A stretch of 64,000 bases of DNA from Pycnopodia helianthoides (GCA_032158295.1 CM063246.1:17333168-17397167); one strand, 5' to 3'. Positions 1 through 13,299 are shown, numbered from the stretch's first letter. The notes: generated from the letters alone by a model not told the origin. Made by a program: numbers and translations.

Positions 1-490
1 CTCAATCGTTCGCTGCACACAAGAAAGGAACGTGTTGTTTTCTGTATATGATCGTGATTGATAACAGCGGCCGGGATGACGTAGATCAAAGACACACACG
101 AAGAAAGCATTACTGATGGATTATAAATTATGTTGGCCACGGCACTGGACAGAGACTGTGATAGTATGACCGTTTGTTGCGGTCAATGAAAAAAAGGTAT
201 TCTAAAATTGAAAAGCGTATTGGGCGGAAAAAAATGTGCTCGGCCTTTTTGTCGGCGTATCGGCCAAAACAAATTGCGTATCGGGCCGATACGCTAGCTT
301 GTACATGGGGAGAACCCTGGTCTATCACATTCATGTTAAGAACAGTTAGCCATTGAATCAAAATGCAATCACTTCAGGTTAGCCTCAAGGTGTTTTGAGG
401 TTTTCTGGGGTTCAACCTCGAACATCGAGTTGCCTTATGTGACGGCTTAGTAACAACAGTACATTAACCCATTACTGTTTGATCTTATAG
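1..490 (+). other. Presumed MARCHF6 intron at window start
   Basis: No exon is recognisable here. The stretch ends in a clear acceptor (cttatag) directly before the exon at 491, so it is read as the 3' part of an upstream MARCHF6 intron. The short open frames on both strands near 128-361 look like chance. Confidence 0.6.
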
Positions 491-3400
491 ATGATATCAA
501 TTGGAATGCATTGGAGTGGGACCGAGCTGCAGAAGAGTTGACTTGGGAGAGAATGCTTGGCCTGGATGGATCACTTATCTTCCTAGAACATGTCCTGTGG
601 GTCATCTCACTCAATGCTCTCTTCATATTTGTTTTTGGTATGTGTTTAAGTTTGAGTAATAACTCCTAACAAACTTGTGATATTGTTGCAGTATTGATTT
701 CTGTTGATTTGTTGGTGAAGCAATTGTTGTTCAGATTACCCTAACCCTTCCAAATCCTTCTATAGAGGTTTTACAGTCACGTGATGTTATCGCGTGACTG
801 TGTGTTTGAGACGCCATATTGCCGGTCAATGACCAGAGGCAAGATCACAGTTCATTACCGTAACCGTGACCGGCAAGATGGCTGCCGTTGCGGTAGTCGG
901 GGCCAGTGACGTCAGCTGAAAAACCTCTATATCCTCATTGCCAAAGTGAAGGATTCAGAAGGACAGAGGGCTGAGTCCCAAATAGCAATTGCTTTTTCAC
1001 AGGGTCAGGCATTTCAAGTCTTAACATGAGAGGAGGATATTGGAGGATGAAGGTCACCTGTAGGCAAGTGGGCCTAGGAGTAAGGGGTTTGTGTGCTAAA
1101 TTACATGATTTATAGAGGTTAGTTATCTTCTCTATAGATGGATTGCAATACGCGTCATTAACCGCCATCTTTGATGAATTGAGCACGCGTGAAGAGCTAT
1201 CATTGGCTGAGAGTCGTGCGTAGCGGGTACATGCGTGCACTTTTCCATTGTTTTACATCAAAGATGGCGGTCAGTGACGCGTATTGCAATCCATCCATTG
1301 CCTCAGGGTTGTTTAAACGAAATAACCTCTATAATTTAACTTTTTTTTGTTATTCAGAATATATTTTTTCCGGGACTGAATTTACAATATTGTTCTTTGT
1401 TTACTTCTCTTGCAGCTTTCTGCCCGTATCACATTGGCCGTTTTGGGATGTTGCTTCTTGGCTGGGATGAGTTGGTTAAGTTATCTCGTTTTGAGGGACT
1501 GATCACAACGATGTCCGGCTACGTCACACTCTGTTCTTCTCTCATCCTCTTCCATGTATCCTTGTGTTAATCTTTTGTTTCAGATTTATAAGTATCTTTG
1601 AAATCGGCTGAAGTAGTGTACCATTTACTAACCTCTGTTGTCTGGTTTGCTATGATGCAGCAACTCAAAGCTGGATAGTTACTCGATAGCTGCAGGTTTT
1701 TAAATGTGTTAATTTTGATCATCATGTCAATACAAAAGGTTGTATCTCAAAGTAGCATTTATGTTACATGCAAATTTGAAAGTGCAAAAATATCATAGCT
1801 CGCTTCAAGGAACATTACAGAATTGTTTTTTGCTAACAAAACAGTTGCTGGCAGTGTAAGCACTTTATATAATCCACCATATACATAAACTGACAAACCT
1901 GTAGAAGTTTGAGATCGATCGGCCATCTGGGTCACAAGAAAATAGTGAAAAACCGATTACACATTTGCATGAAATCATATAGGTTCAACAAATGAATAAA
2001 ACGCTAACTGAGCGATAAACTCCAATCGAAAATTAGTTTATTCATTTCTCATCAAATATGGCATTTCAGACAGAAATGTTTCAAGGGATGTTTTCTACTA
2101 TCATCATCATTAGACCGTGTAAGTTTTATGTAAATCCGTGATCAAAAAGTATATTTTACAATTTTTTTTCTTACCAATTCTGTAATGTTCCTTTAAAATA
2201 TCCCTGAGGTACACACAAAACCTTGGGCGTCAAGATACAACATTTTTGCACTGAGGCCACAGTATCTTGTTTTTGATGGCTAAATTGAATTTAAAAAAAA
2301 CCCAACAATTTCAAGTAATAACTGACTTGGCAAGATAGCTCAGTTGGTAGAGCCCCGGCACGTTAATTTGGAGGTCTCAGGTTCAAGTCCTGCTCTACTA
2401 AATTTGTCTGTATTCAAACTAAATTAGATAAACAAATTGTCAAAAAGTATGCAAATTCGTACATTCTTTTTCTCACAAGAATTGTCGATTTCCATCATGA
2501 TAATGTTAACCTAATTTGAATATCAAATAAGCAAACAATTAAAGTGAAAATGAGTGAATTAATATTCCACGTTTATTTTTCCTGACCGTTTGGTGACAGT
2601 GCTTCAGTGGTCTCTTAAAGCTGCACCGAACAAAGCGTATCTTGGGTCTGTGTTACATTGTACTCAAGGTATTCCTGCTGGTAGTCACTGAAATTGGTGT
2701 CCTGCCCCTCGTGTGCGGCTGGTGGCTAGATATATGCTCCTTGGTAAGCTTCTATTTGGTTTAGTAAATTGAAATTTGAATACATGTGATTCACAACATA
2801 GTGTGCCACTTATTGGGTGACCTGGAGAGGGAAACATGTCACCCTGCACTACTTATACAAGCATGTGATTTCTCAGGATTTGTCCTGATTTCTGGATTTT
2901 CTGAAAACCTCCTTTAGCCTTTAAATTTTCTTAAAAGAAGTAAAGCAGTCACCAAGGGGAGAAAGAAATAGTCCACATTGTGTCCCAACCTGTAGTTTTG
3001 TCTTTCTGGTGATGCACAGAGTCTGTAAACCTCCTGAATTGTAACCCCTGGGAGGTTCACAGTCTAGAATGAGAGGGACCCTCGGCAGTGGTGGTGGTGG
3101 TAGTGATGTTGAAATGAATTTCTCCTGCAAGGTCTTTGACAAATAAACATTTTCATCTCTCTCATTCTTCAGTCAATGTTTGACACTGCTCTTCAAGACA
3201 GACTACAAAGCTTCCAGTCTGCACCAGGGACCTCTATGTTTCTTCACTGGCTTGTCGGCATGGTCTACGTCTTTTACTTTGCATCATTTATTCTTCTTCT
3301 CAGAGAGGTGAGACAAACAGTTATCCCACAAGCAATATCAGTTATCCTACAAGCAATATCAGTTATCCCACAAGCATTATCAGTTATCCCACAAGCAATA

Positions 3401-6400
3401 TCAGTTATCCCACAAGCAATAATAGTTATCCCACAAGCAATAACAGTCATCCCACAAGCAATAACAGTTATCCCACAAGCAATAGCAGTCATCCCACAAG
3501 CAATAACAGTTATCTCACAAGCAATAACAGTTATCCCACAAGCAGTATCAGTTATCCCACAAGCAATACTTATCCAGCAATATCATTATCCCACAAGCAA
3601 TATCAGTTATCCCAAAGCAATATCAGTTATCCCACAAGCAATAACAGTTATCCCACAAGCAATAACAGTTATCCCACAAGCAATAACAGTCATCCCACAA
3701 GCACTAGTACTGTGCAACATCCTTTTGTTATAATTGTTGTAAAATTCCTTAAATCCTATAACTCATTAAATTTCCATTGTTTATTATGCAGGTCCTAAGG
3801 CCAGGTGTGTTGTGGTTCCTGCGTAATCTCAATGACCCTGACTTCAATCCAATCCAAGAGATGATACATCTACCAATCTATAGACACGTCAGACGCTCTC
3901 TGCTCTCAGTCATCGTCTTTGGAAGTGTTGTCCTTCTAGTCCTTTGGCTCCCAGTGACAATTATCAAATACCTCTTCCCTTCCTTCTTACCATACCACAT
4001 ACACCTCTCAAGGTAAGGGTTAGCCTCAGTCCTTTGGTTCCCAGTGACAATTATCAAATACCTCTTCCCTTCCTTTTTACCGTACCACATTAACCTCTCG
4101 AGGTAAGGGTTAGCCTCAGTCCTTTGGCTTCCCTCTATTACCAACCGCATACACCTCTCCAGTTAATAGTTTTCATACAAATTGTTTCCCCTTTATTTGT
4201 TCTTAAGGCCAGTTCATTCTTTCTGCATTTGTTGCAAACATTCCTTAATAATGTAGCAGTATTAAGCCCATAATGTTTTACTTCTCTGCAGTGATTCTCC
4301 AGTCAGTGAGCTTTCCCTAGAGTTGCTCCTACTCCAGGTAGTCCTTCCAGCACTCCTGGAGCAGGGACACACAAGACAGTGGTTGAAGAATGCAATTCGA
4401 GGATGGACCATAGTGGCAGCTTACCTCCTGTGAGTCTACTGTAGTTGTTTGACCCATAGCCATTTGGCTAACAAGTCACAGTTTAAGACCATGTGATGAA
4501 TTGATAGTTATCCATTTTAACTTGTTATACCACGGTAATAGATTGTGAATTGTTATTGGTCGAGAACCAATCGCGTGATGTGCTACAAAGACACATGTAC
4601 ATGGCTCAGGGGAACATGTGTGATGTACCCCACGGGGAACACTACCTTGATCGTTCCCCCCATTGGTCATTCCATGCAGTGCCTTGTACAATATTAGATA
4701 TAGCCTGGGCTCAAGGTTGTCATTACGCTGGTGCTAGGTAAATCGATCCACGGTCCTGTGCGATGTGCCATAGGAAACAGTGAAGCAATAATTCTGTCAA
4801 TGACCGCCATTGTTGTTTACAATTTGTTCGCCACTTGCACTGTTCATCTGCTTTTCTAACTCGGCCAATTTCGTTGTAATAACGTTGGAAGATGACAACA
4901 GATTGTCTTCAAAGAAGAGGAATCAATTACCATAGTATAAATAAACAATTGTTATATGCTCTGTGATGGGGTCCATGGGTTTTGTACACCCTGTGGGCAA
5001 TGGTACCCTCGGCTTCACCTCCAGTTCTATATGCCCCCTCAGGTGTACAAAACACCATGGACCCCATCAAAGGTTGCAACAATTGTATAATGTTAACTGT
5101 CTATAAAAAGTAAAGCAATTAGCTATGAGGTAACTTGTTCGACATTTTCAGTAGAAAGAATCATAAAGCACTCCATAAAATCTTCACACGTGTATCAGTG
5201 TCAAGAAGAATAAATTTTGTTGGGCAATATATCATAAATGTTAGCTGATAAAAGATATCGTCGTGAATTGAGTACTGTTAACTTCAGACTAATTTTTTCT
5301 AAGGTCAGGTCAAGTACTTGATTAATGAACTATGCTATAATATTATTTTTACATTCAGTAATATGCGTTCATACCTGCTCGGTGATGTACCAGTTGAAGA
5401 CAAGCCTTCACCCTCGCCACAGCACGACCAGCAATTGGCTCATCTTGACTTTGAAGAGGCTGGTCTCAACACAGAGGAAGCTGATCTCAACCCAGAGGAT
5501 ATTGCTAGCTATCCAGGGAGGAGGATCTCTACCCTGGAGTAAATGACCCCCAACCGGGAGACAACGATACCCAGTCGGAATCACCTGATGATGAGGGCGA
5601 TATAGGTATCAGATTGAACACACTTCTGGAGGCAGCAGCACCACAAGAGGGCAGTGTTGATATCGCTGTGTTCACCGAAGAGGAGGTAGTATCCAGTGGG
5701 AGAGATGATGACTCTGATGTCATCATGGAAGAAGAGGAGATGGATGAGATCCAAGACGAGGTTGATGTGAATAATGGCGATGAGAATGATGCGGACATCC
5801 CTGATGATCAAGAGGCACAAGATGCCCCTGAAGCTGCTGCTGGCCAGCCTGGTGACCAACAGGCTGCACCTGGTGGTGCTGCTGCTGCCCCTGGAGGGAT
5901 GGCCCTGCATGCCGCTCATCATGCTCTCATCAATCAAATGGGACCCACTGGATTCCAACCATACAATAAACCCTCATTCTTTGCATTTCGTGTGAGTAGC
6001 AATAGTGCACAACAAAGTCACAAGTTTTCAGTTGATGTATCAATTATATATAAAATTTCCACTTTTGAGCAAAACAGGAATGTAGGAAAGAGTAAAATGT
6101 GACATCCCTTCTGTTAATCTTCTAACTGCAGATATTTTTGCTGGTGCACCTGCTGTGTTTGTCCCTGCTTGGGACTAGTGTTCTCTGCCTCACCCTGCCT
6201 GTCTTCCTGGGTCGATTCTTCATGTCATTGTGGGTTGGTAACGGAGTGGTAGTCCATGAACTCTACACAGCTGCATGCGGTCTGTACCTGTGCTGGTTGG
6301 CGTGTCGGCTGGCCACGATGATCTGGTCCTGGCTGCCTGCTGGGATTGATTTGATTCTTGAAAAGGCTAAAATTTATACAATTTTGGTGAGTCTCATATT

Positions 6401-9400
6401 ATTATGTCATTTTCACTACCTCACTGGTTACTCAATCAACCCTCCCCTGGTGTACAAGAGGGATTCAGTATTGTGTAGCAAACCCAATGTGAACATTTTG
6501 GGTATGATAAGGCAATGTTAGCAGAGTCTAAATGTATCGACTTTAAGTTAACATTGAGTTTTTATTTGTTGACATTTTATTTCCCTAAATAGACCTCTAG
6601 AGGTAACATTTGGTAAAGTATGATTGGTTGCATCCAGTAGACTTGTCTACTTAGCTCCACCCCTTTATGTATTTGCCAATCACAGCTGTGACTGTTGCCA
6701 CAGAGTCTGACGCTTACAAAGTCCACTACAAAATATGAAGAAGCTGGTACCATAGGAATACTGTGTTATGTATTGTGTGTACTGCGGTGTGTTGCTTTAC
6801 AGTTTGGAAATAACCATTTTGGCATTACCAATGTGGGCTCCATTGCTAGAGAGTCGCCATGGTGGCCTGGGGCCAACTTCATAGAGCTGCTTAAGCACAA
6901 ACAGTGGCCCGGCACAAACCAATGTTGCTTTCAAGAATAAGGTCACCATGTACCATCTGTGACTGGTCTCCTGCTTAGTTTTGCTCAGCAGAAAATTGTT
7001 GAGCCAAGATGAGCATTTCCATAACAGCAGGAGTTCATAATAAACACAAATTAATCTATTATTGTATCATCCATTTAAGACTGGGCCCAATTTTTGACAC
7101 TGGTGATTGTGGAATTCTGCGCTTCTTGCCTATAGAACTATGCACTTAAAACAGGGCGCAGTAAGCGCAAAATTCTGTGTTAACAGGCATGCAACTTTTC
7201 CTCGGATCAGCTGATTTCCTCTTTTTTATTTTCAGTTTTACCATTCAAAATCGAAAAATACTGTACAAAATCATTGAAATTTGGTAATTTCCTCTTTTTT
7301 GGTGAAGTTACAGTTGCATACCTGGTTAAGCAGCTTCATGATATTTGGTCCAGGGCCCAATGGTATAAAGCTGCTGAAGCACAAACATTAGCTAAGCACA
7401 TCAAATTTGGATTACCAGAATAAAGTTACCTGCCAAAATGCCATATCACATGTACCAACTGTGCGTGGTATTTTGGCTGAACAGAAAACTGTTAAGCAAT
7501 ATTTTTGGCTTAAAGGCCCTGTACACTATTGGTAAGATCGAAAAACACAAATGTTCACAGATTCACACATAACTTACATGACTTACATGACTTACATAAC
7601 TTACATGACTTAAAGTAAGTAATGGTAGAAAGGGTTCCTTAAAATATTTCTGCCTAAAATGCTATCGTTTCTGAGAAATGAATAAAACAACAGTTTTTAT
7701 CGCGCGCGATAACAAACTCGATGAGAAAACACATAAGGTCTCATAACAGAAAACACATAAGGTCTCTTTTCACTATTTTCTCGTGACCTCGATGACCAAT
7801 TGAGCTCAAATTTTCACAGGTTTGTTATTTCATGTATATGGTTAATCACACAAAACATGAACTTTGTTTGCGACTGTTTTGTCAGCTCTACCAATCCTGT
7901 ATAATACTTTTAAGTAGCTTTATGAAATTTGGCCCGGATTATTTGCCATGGTCTCCTGTCGTTCTCTTGATGAGGGCAGTGCAGTACAAGTTCTATCACC
8001 CAAACAGTTTCTCCATTTCATCTGTTTTTTGCTTACATTCTATGTTTCAGTTTGTGAAGTCGTTGTTAGTTGCAGCTATGCTTCTTGGGGTAATCCCCTT
8101 CCTCCTAGGTCTACTCTTTGAGGTAGTCGTAGTCGTTCCAATCCGAGTGCCCCTTGATCAGTCTCCAGTGTTTTTTCCTTGGCAGGTGAGTTGTTGTGCC
8201 TTATGATTTGATTTAGAATCTTTCTTCTAATACCTTCAATAGTGTTTGGATTTGCTTAACAAGGAGAGTTTTGTTTTATTTGCGCTGTTTTTAACTGTTA
8301 AAACTGCTGGATTTGAATCCCACCCAAGGGGTCTGTGAATTGGCTTCCACATGAGTCAGAAAGCATTGACCATATAGTGCTTATTACACATCAGTGTAAA
8401 CAAAGAAAGCATTATTCTTTTTCCCCAATGAAGTTATGTCCTCGAGTAGTAGACCACCTCTAGTCTCAGTATAAAATTATAAGTCTGGAAAAAAAAATAG
8501 TAAACAAAGTTTTTAGTTTTGAATACTGGAAAATCTTCTGCTCTTCAAGGAGTTCTAATGGATTCATCATTTTGATGCATACTTGTTTGTAATCCAATGC
8601 CATTTCATTTTCTTATCCTGGATTATAGGATTGGGCCCTTGGCGTTCTACATGCTAAGATCATGTGTGCTGTGACTATGATGGGTCCCAATTGGTGGCTG
8701 AAGACTGTCTTAGAACAGGTTGGTAATAGTCCTGTGAGGGTAGAATAGCATTAATAGGCAGGAAGGATAGTTATTAACAATAGAAATAAATTTCAGTGAT
8801 TGTTGAATCGAGTTTCAACAAGTTATATGTACTGGACAAGCCTTTGTTAATCAATATAAATTTATAGTGTTTTTTTTCACAGGACTTGGGGGAAAGTATA
8901 TAGTACTAAATACACATCGGTGTAAGGGCAAAAAACAGATAATATTCACTATAAATTCATTTCAAATGTTTTGTAACCATGATCCAACTTAATATTTGTT
9001 TTTTTTGTCTTTTTGATCACTGACTGATACATAGCTTAATCCCAAACCCCCTAGTGTCTTTGACTAGAGACCCTTCTGAATCCTCTAATCCTCCACTCTA
9101 TGGTAACTCAACACCAAAATGTTTGGACTTGGATAAGATTGGAATGCCCTGCACAGTGATAAGCAATTGGTATTTGGGCGTACAGTCCTCCATCCTTCTT
9201 ACTTAGACAACTTTTTGAACAGAATATTGAAGGATTTTGAAGGGTTAGGATTAAACATAATTTATTTCCATTCCTGAAAATGCTTGATCACAATATTGTT
9301 ATAAAGTGCTTTTCTCCTGCTACCAGAACGCTTGTTGAACACAGAGCAAGGACTTGACACATTAGGATTCTAGCCAGCCTCTTTGTGTTGTGGATTACTG

Positions 9401-12127
9401 TTGTTAAATAATGGACCAGGGCTTGATTTCTTAAAGAGCTAAGATTGATCTTAAGTACGAATCAATTTGAACTGCTATGCAAAGTGTGATGTCACAATAC
9501 TAATCACTATGGTAATACTGGCAACTCATCTTGAGATGAATCTTAGTGTTTTGTGAGATCGAACCCTGCCCATCAGCTTGGTCCAGTGGTTATAACAGTG
9601 GCCAAACATTGAAATACAGCTCAATTTCATGGTGTTGCTTACAGTGCAGCCTCTTTCAGTTGAGTTAGGGCAAAGTTTCTTGAGCGACTTGAAGTGTGCA
9701 TACTTAAAAAGAAAAACTTATTTCTTACTATCTCATTATGTGTGGCCTAGATCATTACACCAACAATATCAAAAGAAGTAGAGTCTATCCTGACAATAAG
9801 TCAATATGAAATTGTATTAAGAATATTAGAAATTATAATTGGTTTCATTTGTAGGACAAATTAAATAAAACATACCTTGTTTTCTTTTCTCTATGAATTG
9901 TATTAAGAGTATGAGAAATTATAATTGGTTTCATTTGTATGACAAATTAATTGAAACATACCTTGTTTTGTTTTCTCTTAATGCCTGCAGGTTTACCAAG
10001 ATGGATTTCGTAATCTGAATTTAGGTTTTATAATAAGGAGAGTAGTGACACCGGTGGTGACATGTCTTGTGCTGGTATTGACTGCACCATACGCTGTAGC
10101 AGGAGGAATTACACCATTATTAGGTAGTGGAAACTTACTAACTTGTTTTAGTTCTGAATCTTTGTGCTTTAATATCAGAAACCAATTACAGCATGAACTA
10201 TAGTATGATTGCTATATATTTTTCTCAACAAGTAACTTTGTGAGACAGTGGTTGTTTTTATCCGGAAACTTGACCTGGATAGATTCAAATGCCAAAGATT
10301 CAAACGCCAAAGGTCTACAACACAGGAAGAAGTAGCTAAGCAATTTTTAAAAGTTTGTTGGGATTTTAACCAGTTTATTATTTGCAAACTTGTTTGTGTT
10401 CACCCAACATGCATGTGTAGCAAGTCTTCATATGTACTTCATTTAGGTCTGAGCTACTTTGGATAAACCTCATGTTCAGCAACTAATCTCAATTCTGTGG
10501 CACTGATTATCAAGGCATTCTATGTTTCTAGCGCCATTCTCACCTTACGTGTTTCATGGACATTTTCTTTTCAATGTGCCTTTGGTTTGCTGTAAAACCC
10601 AGGTGATAGTATCTATTGTAAGGATCCTTTTAAAGATTCTGCTTTCTGATTGGTTAAGAGCATGTTACATGATGTGTCTTATTTTTACTAGAAAGCTGCG
10701 CAACATGACACGCTGTACTCATAGTAACCAATGTACTATACTCATAGCAACCAGTGTACTATACTCATAGCAACCAGTGTACTATACTCATAGCAACCAG
10801 TGTATATACTCATAGAACTGTATATACTCATAGCAACCAGTGTACTATACTCATAGCAACCAGTGTACTATACCATAGCAACCAGTGTACTATACTCATA
10901 GCAACCAGTGTACTACACCCATAGCAACGACAGCTTCTTGTACTTAGGCATCTAGACACAATATATATCGACTGCTTTTAAAGTTTTATGTGATCCCCAG
11001 ATCTGTCTATTTAGCCTCGGCTTCGCCTCAGGGGAAAATAGAATGCTCAAAGGATCACCTCAGGAGTCATAGTTTTAACCATAGCACTCAAAGCAGTCAA
11101 AAGTTGTATACTTTGCAGAATAGAATCGTTCTTCAAGAACTCATCCTGCTATTTATCTACTGCTGCGGAGTAGTTTAGGAATTGGTAGACTACTTAGTTC
11201 TACTCAGAAATGGCAGGTCAAGTTTTTATATGGACAATTTTACAAAGTAAAGTAGATATAATCACGTGGTGTTACCGCAAACCAAATATATATCGATACT
11301 CCACTAATGCAGTGCCTCAAATCACATAGTGAAGTACACTAGGTACATTAATATTACATGATTGTTAATCTGCTTTTGTTGTTCTTATTTTGAAGGTTTG
11401 GGAGAGGACATCAACCTCTTGGTAGTACGTCGCATTTACCCTTGTCTTGTGACATCTGTGGTTACCTTGGCAGCCATGGTGTTTCATCTCAAACAGTTTA
11501 AAAAGCTTTATGAGCACATCAAAAATGACAAGTAAGTTCTGAAATGGGCAAAGAACTGATAAGCAGGGAATAGTGCCGTGCGAAATGCGTTTGTAAAGCA
11601 CAAATAAGTAGGCATTAGCCACAAGTAATACATGTTACATACATTTTAGCCTGTCATAAAGGTTACACAGATGTGACCCCAATCTGACCTGGTCTTTTGG
11701 AAGTTGAAGCGAAAAGTCTTGAATCTTGAATCATGAGCTTTGAACCACGAGGTCATGCAGAACAAAATTCAATTCATATATATCAGCATTACGAACACCT
11801 TGTTTTTGTGATGTCAAAAAACTGAATGTCTATTTTTTTTTTTTACATTTTTGGTTTAATTCAAGGGATTGTTCTCTGTGGTACAATGGAGATTGTTATC
11901 TTGGGATTCATCTACTTGATTGCACTTGCAGATCATACATACTGATATTCAACATTTCTTGTTCAATTTGAACTGTACTTCCTGATTCGGGCTAAATGTT
12001 GTTTCATTTTAGACTGATTGATTTTTGATATTTTTCTTGTTTCAGATATCTTGTTGGTCAACAACTTGTCAATTATGATCCGAAGGAAAAAAAGATGAAA
12101 GATGGGGCAACTCAGACGACCTCATAG
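491..12127 (+). CDS. MARCHF6: MARCHF6 / Doa10 ER membrane E3 ubiquitin ligase, C-terminal 13 exons
   Basis: This is the C-terminal ~795 residues of the polytopic ER E3 ligase that ubiquitinates misfolded and sterol-pathway proteins for ERAD. Exons read from GT-AG sites and phase: 491-637, 1416-1555, 2600-2743, 3173-3307, 3792-4012, 4292-4429, 5359-5991, 6132-6386, 8051-8185, 8629-8718, 9991-10123, 11396-11531, 12046-12127 (stop TAG 12125-12127). Recognisable family stretches are EELTWERMLGLDGSL, FLHWLVGMVYVFYFASF, NLNDPDFNPIQEMIHLPIYR, HELYTAACGLY and QFKKLYEHIKNDKYLVGQ. The exons carry about ten hydrophobic membrane segments. The RING-CH domain and first membrane segments lie upstream, outside the window. 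Exon 5359-5991 holds an acidic, Ala/Gly/Pro-rich loop whose frame breaks between 5509 and 5539 (one base short); I take this as a sequencing error or allele. The product ends ...TQTTS. Identity is very secure; the exact end of the 3' UTR is not visible. Confidence 0.94.
761..931. mobile_element. Small MITE with tatagaggttt ends
   Basis: An intronic element bounded by tatagaggtttt and its inverse aaaacctctata. It is CpG-rich inside, with several short inverted pairs (gtcacgtgat/atcgcgtgac, ccggtcaatgacc). It shares its terminal sequence with the element at 1111-1333, so both are probably members of one non-autonomous DNA transposon group. Confidence 0.6.
1111..1333. mobile_element. Foldback MITE with tatagaggtta ends
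   Basis: Ends are tatagaggtta and taacctctata. Inside is a second, longer inverted pair: gatggattgcaatacgcgtc...ccgccatctttgatg on the left and its complement on the right (about 1260-1305). The whole element can fold into a long hairpin. It lies in the first visible MARCHF6 intron. Confidence 0.75.
1807..2196 (+). mobile_element. TTAA-targeting MITE, family A, copy 1
   Basis: About 390 bp with terminal inverted repeats aggaacattacagaattg...aattctgtaatgttcct and a TTAA at the right boundary. Other copies are at 14368-14761 and 60517-60909 (inverted). The TTAA target and absence of coding capacity point to a piggyBac-type non-autonomous element; the superfamily is inference. Confidence 0.8.
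2326..2402 (+). repeat. tRNA-derived SINE head
   Basis: A tRNA-like A box (tagctcagttggtagagc) and B box (ggttcaagtcc) are present. The acceptor ends do not pair and no T sits at the position before a plausible anticodon, so this is not a functional tRNA. A related copy lies on the - strand at 40634-40705. Confidence 0.65.
3310..3706 (+). repeat. 21-bp minisatellite in MARCHF6 intron
   Basis: About 18-19 copies of a 21-bp unit (tatcccacaagcaataacagt) start just after the donor of exon 3173-3307. The unit length is a multiple of three and the frame stays open, so read-through of the exon would encode heptads of VIPQAI plus S/T. The real exon resumes at 3792, so this is intronic. Confidence 0.9.
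3941..4160 (+). repeat. 90-bp tandem repeat of an exon 3' end with its splice donor
   Basis: The last ~70 bases of MARCHF6 exon 3792-4012, its donor (aggtaagg) and the start of the intron are repeated at a period of 90 bp: starts at 3941, 4031 and a decayed third copy at 4121. Donor copies fall at 4013 and about 4103. Using the second donor would pass an in-frame TAA immediately after the first, so the first donor is the functional one. Confidence 0.85.
4948..5081. mobile_element. Foldback MITE
   Basis: Inverted arms gatggggtccatggg..ttttgtacacc and ggtgtacaaaacaccatggaccccatc are separated by ~45 bp, with acaattgt-like sequence on both flanks. It is intronic in MARCHF6. Confidence 0.6.
6820..7400. 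repeat. Degenerate 'gagctgcttaagcacaaa' repeat cluster
   Basis: Several decayed pieces of the foldback family seen intact at 42778-43005 (ggccaacttcatagagctgc at ~6870; gggcccaatttttgac at ~7083; gggcccaatggtataaagctgc at ~7354). The cluster fills part of the MARCHF6 intron 6387-8050. Confidence 0.5.
7510..7913 (+). mobile_element. TTAA-targeting MITE, family B, copy 1
   Basis: Starts ttaaaggccctgtacactat and ends ...ccaatcctgtataatacttttaa, with TTAA at both ends. The body shares the 'cacgagaaaatagtg' style core with family A. An inverted, better-preserved copy is at 53735-54098. Non-coding; the left part contains a short acttacatg tandem. Confidence 0.75.
9418..9571. mobile_element. Foldback MITE with gggcttgattt end
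   Basis: A short element whose halves are inverted (gagctaagattgatctta.. versus ..atgaatcttagtgtttt). The same family occurs at ~30441-30592 and ~47878-48018 in matching introns of the duplicated gene pair. Confidence 0.55.
9791..9990 (+). repeat. ~90-bp direct duplication next to a MARCHF6 acceptor
   Basis: The segment beginning gaaattgtattaagaatatt is repeated as gaattgtattaagagtatga and continues through ggtttcatttgta and acataccttgtttt in both copies. The second copy ends just before the acceptor at 9990. The feature is intronic. Confidence 0.7.
10722..10927 (+). repeat. 23-bp minisatellite
   Basis: About nine copies of ctcatagcaaccagtgtacta with point and length variants, in the MARCHF6 intron 10124-11395. 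Confidence 0.85.
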
Positions 12128-13299
12128 TAGGATTGGTTACCTTCAAATGTATACCACTAAAACATTGTTAAATTGTACATTTCATGTTCTTTATGCATTC
12201 ATATCAGAATTTTGAAGTGGCCTGCTTCAACATGATGATTATTAGTGATATTGATTTTGTCTCCAAAGTTTTGAGTAAATTCAGTACAGAATGAGTTTTC
12301 TAACGATATCCAATACTTATGTAATGCTTAGATCTAGATAGTTCCCACTTGGCGTCACACAGAGTAAAGTTGGCAATCTGTACGGGCAAATCAATCATAT
12401 TTTGAACGCACAAATGTGCGCTATGCGTTAATACGGCATGCAGCTTGCAGGAGTTTTTTAAAATTCCTTGCATGATTGTTCGATGAACCACTTGGCCGCG
12501 TAAAAAACTTAGAACGCTTGACGCAGCCTAAAACCCAAACCCAAATTACCCGTCAAGATGGCATCCATCGGGAACTATCTCTACTTGGTTTTTTTCCAAG
12601 AAAATAATTCACTCACACAAGATTGGCTTGTCCATCCTGATCATGTTTGACTCTCTGAAGGCTCTCTCGTTATTCCCAGCATTTCTGCACATGCACTGTG
12701 GTCATAATTTAATGGATACTACCAATAGGTCAATATTGAGATTTATGTCTGGCTTGATCATAGAAACAGAACCTGAAGAATAGTCCATGGCCCTCCTGTG
12801 TCCACTGTCAAGGCACTGTATCAATAACACATGGCATATGTGTGCATATGGCAAATTGAAACAATGGGACATGTATGTATTGCATAAATGATACCCCTTG
12901 AGGTGATGGCCACAATTAAATATAAGAGGTTGAAAAGGATGCATTCTTCCAAAAGCCAAAAAGAACACAATTTCACTAATTCATATAATGACAGTTTATT
13001 GTCTTGAAAGTATTGGCCCTTTTCAGTTTTCTGGTGTGTATCTTTTGAACCTAATGGCCTAAATGAATACACTTTTCCAGAAAACAAGTGGTAGCGAATA
13101 TTTCTCTACTGTAAAAAGCACAAAAATTGAGAAAGCTTCTTCAGTTGCACTTACCTTGACCCTCTAATTCAGTTCCTGACCTAAAGGTCAAACTAGTCCT
13201 TTGGGTCAACTATATTCTCCCCAAAAAGGTTTAAAACATTTTTTTTCCATATATTTTACTCCAACTCCAGAATTAAAGCATACTTTTTTTTTTTTTTAA

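Noticed and set aside
2326..2402. Functional tRNA gene
   Set aside because: A and B boxes are present, but the acceptor ends do not pair and no plausible anticodon loop with T33 exists; a SINE head is a better reading.
3878..4150. A - strand 90-residue repeat protein
   Set aside because: It is generated by the 90-bp tandem duplication of the MARCHF6 exon end read backwards.
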